Origin: Allium sativum
Taxonomy: Eukaryota > Streptophyta > Magnoliopsida > Asparagales > Amaryllidaceae
DNA: 64,000 nucleotides
Direction of reading: 5' to 3'
NCBI GenBank assembly: GCA_030737875.1
Contig: CM060910.1
Span: forward strand, 71,742,501 to 71,806,500
The translations under genes and the position numbers were made by a program. The first letter of the stretch is position 1, and each line of letters opens with the position of its first letter. Shown here one piece after another: positions 57,011-64,000 of this stretch. The notes below the pieces were generated by a model, which was given only the letters and a program-made list of their open reading frames with translations, was not told the origin of the DNA and did no database searches.

Positions 57011-59827
57011 TGTAACAGCCCGCATTTTACATATCGGAAGATCGTAAAATATTTTTATTTTATTCCTTGAGGGCTAGATCATTCTCATCTTTTAATATAT
57101 TGCTTAAGGGGATGTAAGACATGTCCATAATTTTTACCGACTTTGTTTGTGACCATTTTGCCCCTGTCAGTCTTGTATAAGGAATAAGTTTTGACTCAAG
57201 TCGAATTAGAGGGTGAGACCATTGAAAAGGAATTGATAATTCTCTTTCCGAAGAGTGGCTACATTAAAGATTTGGCTCAGCGGTTTGGGAGAAATCGTTG
57301 TTTTAAGGTTTTTCAGTTGGCTGTCCAGGTTTTGGAACGCTAATGGGCTGATTTGGAGAAGGCCCATTAGTGGGATGGTGGATTCTATAAATAGAGGGTG
57401 AGGGGTATGGAGAATAGTTTACTTCTTCCATACTCTCATTTGATGGTCTTGTGTTCCTTCTTCCCCTATACACATTTCCACCATTAGAAATCCAAATCCA
57501 AGGCGGGAAATCGAAGGTCTACACCAATCTAGGCTAGATCTATATCATTTCAAGGGCGAATTCATCGAATTGAGGAGTTTGATTTGAAGTGTTCGCTGTT
57601 CAGATTCCGATTTCATCATTTTGCTTTGTTTTCGATAACAGATGAGTGATTTACATTTCTCACATGAATGCAATGAAGTATATGAGTATTTGTGCATGTT
57701 TTTCAATAAATTGGAATGTTTTACCATAGATTTACACCACTACTTGTCTATTTTCATATGAACACAATATGACCTAATTTAGCAAGATTAAATTGATAAT
57801 TTCCATATGTTTTCATATGATTTTGCATATAGATCCATCATTTTTGTTCATAGGTTCATTTATCACTAGTTTTGAGTGAATTGGTATAATTTTTGGTGAA
57901 ATCGTCATATTCATGTTGTTAGTGTGTTCATGACATGCTTGTGATTGTATTGAATGAGTTAGACGAGTATATTTCGTCGATTCGATCAATTGGCGAAGTT
58001 TTAGTCGAAATTGGATTTGGTATAGGCCTGTACAGGGGACCAATCGGTTGGAAAACTCATGGCTTGGAGAACAAGTCAGACGGAAGACTGACCGACCGGT
58101 GGCACAAGCAGAAGATTGACCGACCGGCGCAGTTGCTTTCCAGATCGATTAGTGTAGTGACTGGATAACTTACCAGTGGAGTTCAAAGAAGGACCAACCG
58201 GTCAAGGTAACAGGTTTTGGTGATTCCAGAAGGGACTATGAGACCGACTATTGGTGACTAGGGAGGACCGATCGGTGGTGACTAGGGAGGACCGACCGGT
58301 GGTGACTAGGGAGGACCGACCGGTGGTGACCGGGGAGGACCGACCTGTGGTGTTTGGAAGGACCGACCAGGGGTATGTTTGGAAGGACCGACCAGTATGT
58401 TTTGGGAGGACCGACCGGTATGTTTTGAGATGACCGACCGAGCGGTGTTGATTTTCTGAAAATTTTATTTTTCGGATACGGTTTTCATTTTAATAAAAAG
58501 GTGTTTTAAAAAAAAAATCAGACAGCATTGTCCGAACCCATGCCGCAGCGCAGTGGTGTAATATGGCTCGGTGATGGTGTAACTTCGAAGTGGTTCAAGT
58601 AGGAAGGTCTGAAGTGTTGAAAGGTGCTTGTTGATCGGTGTAAAACATCGAATGAGGTGGCAACTCAAAGGTTGTGAGTTGATGGATAATGGTTGCTCGA
58701 GAAGGTTGCTTGAGCCATGAAATTTCACTAGGTTGGGTGACTAGAGATGTGAAGGCCGAGTGATTATCGTTGTCGTAAGTTCTAGCAGGCTCGAAGCAGG
58801 GGTACACTAGAGACGTCTAAAAGACCGGTTGTAGGTCGAGTACCCTGGGTCTTAGGGAAAGGCCTAGTTGTCAAGGCTGGACATATGGAGTTTATGCTAG
58901 AACTAGGGTTACCATTGGCCCTTGACATATGGCAAGATTGGCCATCATACGATTAACGATAGTTTCAAAGCAGGATTGGCGGTGATAGCCAGAGTCAGTC
59001 ATGGATGATTGGTTGTTCGGTTTGTAATATCTCACATAGATTATCCAAAGTCGAGGGAGATGTTCTTTGAATGCTTAACTGATATTGGTTTAGGCCTCTG
59101 GGGATAGTACTTGGGAAATGATAAACTCAATTAGGGTTGTCTGTGTGAGACTTATATAATCTGGATGTTATGAACGTTTTCCATGATTGAATGGGTGTTC
59201 TGGTTTCCGTGGATGAATGGTTGAAATGTTTGTAGTAAAGACTATCGCTGTCCGATGTGGGGAAGACAAGGTTGAGTTCTTCTCTGGTGTCGTGGGTAGA
59301 TTAGTATGTTTATCTATCCCTTCTCATACACTTTATTGTTGAAGTTCGTTAGCTATTTTATTGCTCACTAAGACTGTTGTCTGACTCAAGGTTTTATGTT
59401 TTCTCTTATTACCTTGGGCCGTTCATCCGATTGTGGATGGGCAGATTGAGTAGCAGGTGACCGGTGATGCTTTAGTGAGAACGATGATGCTGATCGACGA
59501 TGAGCAGGAGACTCACGTACCAGTTTTATTACTGTCTAATAATTGGATTTCCGTTGTTTTCTTTTCTGAGTGATGTAGTGAGGAAACTTTGTACAAACAC
59601 TATTTCCAAGTTGTGGATACTACTTTCTCGTTGTATGAAAGTCTTGTGTTTCTGCTTCATTATTTCTACCTGTTGTGTACGTTCTATTATATTTTATCCT
59701 TGCGCTGTGAGTTTACGATAGGTTCCGCTTGTGGTTTCCTACTCTGATGATCGTCCATGACTGCCTGGCACACCCTCCAGTGCATTATTCCTCTTGTATA
59801 GTGCGAGGGTTATGGGCGATCGTCACA
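57011..59827 (+). mobile_element. Element J: 2.8-kb solo LTR inside the element G integrase
   Basis: Starts TGTAACAGCCC and ends CGATCGTCACA, with AAATG on both sides (57006-57010, 59828-59832). There is no PBS or coding domain. A TATAAATA box lies at 57386-57393, and the leader region contains TTTCAAGGG. The last 455 bp match 1-451 of the window. A GACCGACCGG minisatellite is at 58247-58443. It is younger than G because it splits a G codon region cleanly. Confidence 0.93.
58247..58443 (+). repeat. GACCGACCGGT minisatellite in solo LTR J
   Basis: About eight units of 21-25 bp. The first four are TGGTGACTAGGGAGGACCGA-type; later ones change to TATGTTTTGGGAGGACCGA. More isolated GACCGACCGG boxes occur upstream at 58090-58130 and near 58192. 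The frame is open on the plus strand (58251-58433), but that is expected of a repeat lacking stops. Confidence 0.9.
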
Positions 59828-60614
59828 AAATGTTTAAACCAAGCTAAAGGAAATTGGGCAGATGAGTTACCATTTTTACTTTGGGAATATAGAATCTCTG
59901 CTAAGACAATGATGGGACATACTCCATTATCTCTAACATACGGATGTAAGGCTATGCTTCCAATCGAAGTTTAAATTCCTTCACATAGAAGAATAGCTTA
60001 TGCTTTCAATCAAAATCAAGAATTGAGAAAGGAATCCCTAGACCTGATCCAGGATTTGAGGGATGAAGTAACTATTAGAAAAATGAATATCAAAGAAGAA
60101 TCACTAAGTACTACAACTCGAGAGTAAGAACGAGAAATTTCCCAAAAGGAGATTTGGTCTTATGAAAGGTAATGGCAAATACTAAGAATCCAACAGATGT
60201 ACCCCTTGGTCCAAACTGTGAAGGGCCCTTGATCATTCATCAAGAACTTGTACTAGGAATATATCTACTCTACAAACCAAATGGTTTTCTAGTACCTAGA
60301 ACATGGAATGCATAACATCTAAGACCATACTTTTCAATTGTAAATGCATGAAAAAAGGTCTTCCTAAGAATGTCTGCATAATCAGGAGTACGGAAACTCC
60401 TAAAAAAAATCTAGAACTACCTAAAACGGCTGAAACAACCAATAATGGTAAATAAAACCTTGTCATCGCCAATATGGATAGGGCAAGGCACCTCCTGGAG
60501 GGAGGTGATGTGTAAGCTCATAGCCATGTCCAAATCAGAAAGGGTTGGGTTAAAGCATAAGAAGCGTAAGCCTCTGATCCATGTCAGAAATGATCGGGAC
60601 ATAACATCTAAATA

Positions 60615-61045
60615 AAGCGCACCCTGCCTCTGCTCTAAAAATGAGCACACCCTGCCTCTGCTTCGAGTAAGCATGCCCTGCCTCTGCTCTAGAGATGAGC
60701 ATGCCTTTTCTCTGCTTATGTCTTCGTCCCACAGAATGGAAAGAAAGCTCTAGAGGAGCATAATTAGCACGCCCTGCCTCTGCTTCGACTAAGCATGTCA
60801 TGCCTCTGCTCTAGAATGGGCACGCTCTACCTTTGCTTATGTCTCGTCTCGCAGAAGGAAACAAAAGCTCAAAGGCAGCACTCTAAGCATATGCATCCTC
60901 TTCTTACACAACTTATCCCGTAGAAGGGAACGAAACTTCAAATGGAGCAATCTAAGCACGCACATCGTCTTCTTACACACCTTATCCCGCAGAAGGGAAC
61001 GATAGCTCAAAGGGAGCACTTAAAGCACGTATAGCCTTTGCTTTA
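60615..61045 (+). repeat. Tandem array TR1 downstream of the element G integrase
   Basis: Short ~31-bp units around GCACGCCCTGCCTCTGCT(CTAGAA/TCGACT)A repeat in groups. Between groups are ~85-bp segments with TTATCCCGCAGAAGGGAACG and AAAGGGAGCA boxes at 60730, 60850, 60915 and 60990. It looks like two interleaved periodicities (a higher-order structure). Confidence 0.8.
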
Positions 61046-61075
61046 CAGAATAATCCTGGAATTGGCATGAAAATT

Positions 61076-61790
61076 ACAAATGCCTGAATCTGGGTTTCGG
61101 TTCGAGACTTCTGTTATTACCAGATTTGGATTTCTGGTCTTTTGTTATAAAATGCTTGAATCTGGATTTCGGTTTGGGACTTTTATTATTGCCAAATATG
61201 GATTTCTGGTAATCTATTATAAATATCTGAATCTGCATTTTGGTTCGGGACTTCTATTATTGCCAAATATGGATTTCTGGTCTTCTATTATAAATACCCG
61301 AATCTGAGTTTTGGTTCGGGACTTTTATTATTGTTAAATACGGATTTATGGTCTTTTATTAAATACCTGAATCTGGGTTTTTGTTCGGGACTTCTACTGT
61401 TGCCAGATATGGATTTCTCGTGTTTTACTAAATACTCGAATCTGGGTTTCGGTTCGGGACTTCTGTTATTACCAGATTTGGATTTCTGGTCTTTTATTAA
61501 GTACCTGAATCCGGGTTTTGATTCGAGACTTCTATTATAACCGGATGTGGATTTTTGATCTTCTTATATTAATACTCGAATATGGGTTTCGGTTCGGGAT
61601 TTGTATTATTTCCAAAGGCAGATTTTCTGGTCTTCCAATCGTTAATACCCGAATTTGGGTTTCGGGATTTCTATTATTGTTAGATACGGTTTTTTGGCTT
61701 TTATTATAAATACCCAAATCTAGGTCTCGAGAATTTTATATTTCCAAAGTTGAATTTTTGGTCTTCTATGAACCCGAATCTAGGTCTCCA
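61076..61790 (+). repeat. Tandem array TR2, ~70-bp units, about 11 copies
   Basis: Units begin CCTGAATCTGGGTTTCGG, with starts near 61083, 61152, 61226, 61297, 61366, 61435, 61504, 61574, 61647, 61717 and 61771. Each has a GGTTCGGGACTTCTATTATT box and a GGATTTCTGGTCTTTTATTA box. Units diverge and shorten towards the right end. It follows TR1 in the 3' region of element G. Confidence 0.9.
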
Positions 61791-62015
61791 GGCCATGTTT
61801 CTCAATTCACGTAAAGATAGGTTTTCAGAATTCTATTACACAAACTCAAGTCAGAGATTTCAATTTTTTCCCTCATATTTCCAAATAGATATTCTGGACT
61901 TATAATACTCTTAAAATAAATTTCATACTTGCATTATTCAAATACTTGAATCAAAGTTATGAAATTTCTATTCTCATTTCCAGGAAAAGGTTTCTAAACT
62001 TCTATTGTCACGCCC
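61791..62015 (+). other. Remaining 3' region of element G, non-coding
   Basis: AT-rich, with faint echoes of the TR2 unit (TTCTATTA, GAATCAAAG). No polypurine tract or 3' LTR is recognisable before the next element starts, so the 3' LTR of G probably lies beyond the window. Confidence 0.45.
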
Positions 62016-64000
62016 CAAAATATGGAATTCAGGCCTACTAACTTATTATCGGAAATGTTTTTTTAAATCAACCTCTGGGTTGGTATCTCAGGTTTTCCAT
62101 GATGAAACCTTCTAAGGAAGGTCCCGATTTCTCACACCTCATATGGGTAGGTTTTCTAAGCTTATGATATGTAAAATTGTTGTTTATTGCTTCAGCAGAA
62201 TTTGAAGTGCGAATGATCATACTATCCCATTGTAGGTTTTATCTATCATCTGGTTTCGATCCGAATGATGCCTAACATAATATGAGCAAACCGTTGTATA
62301 CACCCACTCTAAGGAAAGGACTAACATAAAAGGTATTAGTAGTTGTATTTTATGTAGGAAATCACTTTTAAACGTTTTCAAAGTGATTTAAGTTGATAAT
62401 CGTCCAATAACAGAAAAGTTGTCTTAATGAATTCAACTTAAACTGATAATTTTTTCCACACTTTTGCAACGCTTTTCCAAAAACAATGAATTATGGATTT
62501 AAGCTTATGGATCTTATCCAAATCTCTTATTAATATTTTCGAATGATTAAACACATGTATTAAAGATGATTTAAAAGCTTATTACTTATTTAAAAGAATC
62601 AAAATGTTTGAATTAAATAATATAAGCATTGATTTAATCTTCGCTCTAATATGCCGACGAATAAATTTGATTTTTTCTATTTTTGAGATCCATATATGGG
62701 TATTTAACTAGGAACATGCTCAAGAGAAGTCAGTGCCCTGGCTCACCTAGTGCTTCCATCGACGAGGGTTAGACAAGGTTGAAATATTTTAAATGAGTTA
62801 AGTATAAAAGATTTGTTTTCTTAAGAAAAATGAATTGGATTTCTTAGAGGTGTTTTTTTTGTATTTAATATTGAATTCCACGGAGAGATTCCATACTATA
62901 TGTAAGAATTTAAAAGGTATTTACATCGTTTTTTCGATAGACAGTCAACCTTGAACACAGAAATCGATATTGAGTGAGATAAGTGTGATTTCTTCGGATT
63001 TAATAAGCTAAAATGGATTTACCATCCAAATAACTTAGTGAATTAGGTTTAATTATTCCATGAATACACCTGAATAGTATTTAAAAGATATATATATATA
63101 AATCCTAAAAAGATGTTTTATGATGTAATGAATCAAGAAATGAAGAACACCTAGTACCACTTAAGCGGTGTTTTTATCGATCCTAAGAGATTGGAAATAG
63201 ATTTTGGGTGATTCCTATTTGGAAACCACTTTGAATCAACTGACCATTCGAAAATATGAATAATGGATGAGAAATGATGAATGAAAAAAAATGATGAAGA
63301 TTGAATGTAGGGTAGCTATCACCAACCTTAGGAGAATTTTCTCATATTTAAAAAGACATCAATTTTGCATTCAGATCTTCAATGCAAGGGCTAGTTGGAG
63401 TTAGATCACATGATCTAGTGAAGAGTAGTGCCTTCGATTTTTCCAAACCCAGGATAACTTGTATGGATCCATGAATGTACATCTGTTTGATTGCGTGGGA
63501 GTTAACTCTCTTGCATTATATGCACCCTTCTCTTAGATGTATGAGCCCAGAGGTTGTAGATTAGTATAATTCAATTGCGTGTATTGGACGTGGCATCGTG
63601 GCACTCAAAGTGAAGAATGTGCTTGATAAAAGGTAATCGTGACCTTTAGCCTCATCACCCGACAATGGAAGAAACAGGGCTTGCTGTTTAGCTATGGTCG
63701 TACCTATTAGGATATTATCATCACCTTTATGGATTACTCATTATATATCGAGTATGTGGTGTGTGCTAAGAGATGTCTCGAATATGTCAGTTGTAGCCGA
63801 GGTGATATTATATTTCAAACAGTGCACTTCCTTCGGATCTTTGTAGTTAGGTCGATCTTACCGGCAACAGAGGGCAGAATTACCATAAAGTGTGGGTATC
63901 CCTGTGTGCATTCCTCTAGAAATGCCCCAATCGGAAATTAGTCCCTTACCTTGCCACTGAATGGAAATCTACCCTCCATAAATGCTACGTATTCTATTGT
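62016..64000 (+). mobile_element. Element K: start of another giant gypsy-type LTR, cut by the window end
   Basis: Begins TGTCACGCCCCAAAAT, a typical gypsy LTR start comparable with A (TGTAACGTCCC). From about 63590, CTCATCACC...GGCTTGCTG...ATTATCATCACC aligns with element A near 28360-28450 and with the C LTRs. No open frame of note is present. The target duplication and far end are outside the window, and its position suggests it inserted into the 3' region of G. Confidence 0.65.

Larger units (their letters stand above)
51704..60351 (+). mobile_element. Element G: decayed Tat-lineage Ty3/gypsy internal region
   Basis: Begins with a PBS-like TGGCACTAGAAGGAGGG at 51707. Domains follow in order: gag, protease, RT, RNase H, a second RNase H, then integrase. 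The second RNase H after the retroviral-type one is characteristic of the Tat lineage (Ogre, Retand, Grande). Stops and frameshifts occur in every domain. Solo LTR J splits the integrase. Long tandem arrays follow the integrase, as is common in Tat elements. Confidence 0.85.
56291..60351 (+). pseudogene. Broken integrase of element G, split by solo LTR J
   Basis: The N-terminal zinc-binding region is read from 'TPADYLLNGTLRTNKKDAMRI' (56294) to 'CEKCQRYS' (near 56600). The catalytic core has 'WPFDVWGIDLI' (first Asp kept, near 56660), 'IISNNGTQFE' at 56853 (second Asp replaced by Asn, codon 56862-56864) and the Glu in 'VVEASNKTIKTI'. Solo LTR J interrupts at 57011. The frame resumes at 59833 with 'NQAKGNWADELPFLLWEY' and ends near 60351 after 'NGFLVPRTWNA' and 'HLRPYF'. 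If J and one AAATG copy are ignored, the codons flanking the insertion are in phase. Confidence 0.88.

Noticed and set aside
58251..58433. 60-codon 'VTREDRP' repeat frame
   Set aside because: Translation of the GACCGACCGGT minisatellite in solo LTR J.
1..64000. CRISPR arrays, tRNA or rRNA genes
   Set aside because: No regularly spaced identical repeats with unique spacers, and no tRNA A/B-box pairs or rRNA core sequences were noticed on either strand.

Overview
This is nuclear DNA from a flowering plant, probably a eudicot with a large, AT-rich, transposon-filled genome. The evidence is one intron-rich plant gene with GT-AG splice sites, Ty3/gypsy LTR retrotransposons with plant primer-binding sites, a PIF/Harbinger transposon and an L1-type LINE remnant. 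I see no bacterial, organellar or CRISPR features, and no rRNA or tRNA genes. The species cannot be named from the sequence.

The only gene that looks functional is on the minus strand at 8164-12515. It is a 12-exon amidase-signature enzyme of about 589 residues. I rebuilt it by hand: every intron is GT...AG, the reading frame is continuous across all junctions, and the Lys, cis-Ser and Ser catalytic positions are present. A perfect G-box lies upstream and a 318-bp MITE lies beyond its 3' end.

Layout. 1-451: end of an LTR also present as a solo LTR at 57011-59827. 452-4690: gag-only gypsy relic, with another small insertion. 4727-6703: partial LTR duplication and a LINE 3' fragment. 6704-12921: MITE, amidase gene and promoter. 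12922-13167, 44396-44545 and 50171-50470: pieces of one old ~210-bp tandem array, split by later insertions. 13168-44395: an old minus-strand gag-only gypsy element (E). Its two ~0.9-kb LTRs were each hit by a giant-LTR element (A at 13424-29410, B at 34729-43772), and its gag by a solo LTR (L). A was in turn hit by C (13996-24335). Target duplications support the order: AGAAG (A), CATAC (C), CCAAG (B), TTATT (L). 44546-50170: unclassified T/G-rich insertion carrying a decayed PIF/Harbinger element (D, 45338-49657). 50471-62015: decayed Tat-lineage gypsy element (G) with gag, PR, RT, RH, extra RH and IN, two tandem arrays in its 3' region, and solo LTR J inserted in the integrase with TSD AAATG. 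62016-64000: start of another giant-LTR element (K).

The most interesting content is the group A, B, C and K. These are related elements with 4.4-5.6 kb LTRs. Complete copies have almost no internal domain (288 bp in B, 1320 bp in C) but keep an initiator-Met PBS, a polypurine tract and a GAGGACGAA-type motif. They look like parasites of a chromovirus (inferred). A and B also inserted only 7 bp apart in alignment, in the two LTRs of the same host element.
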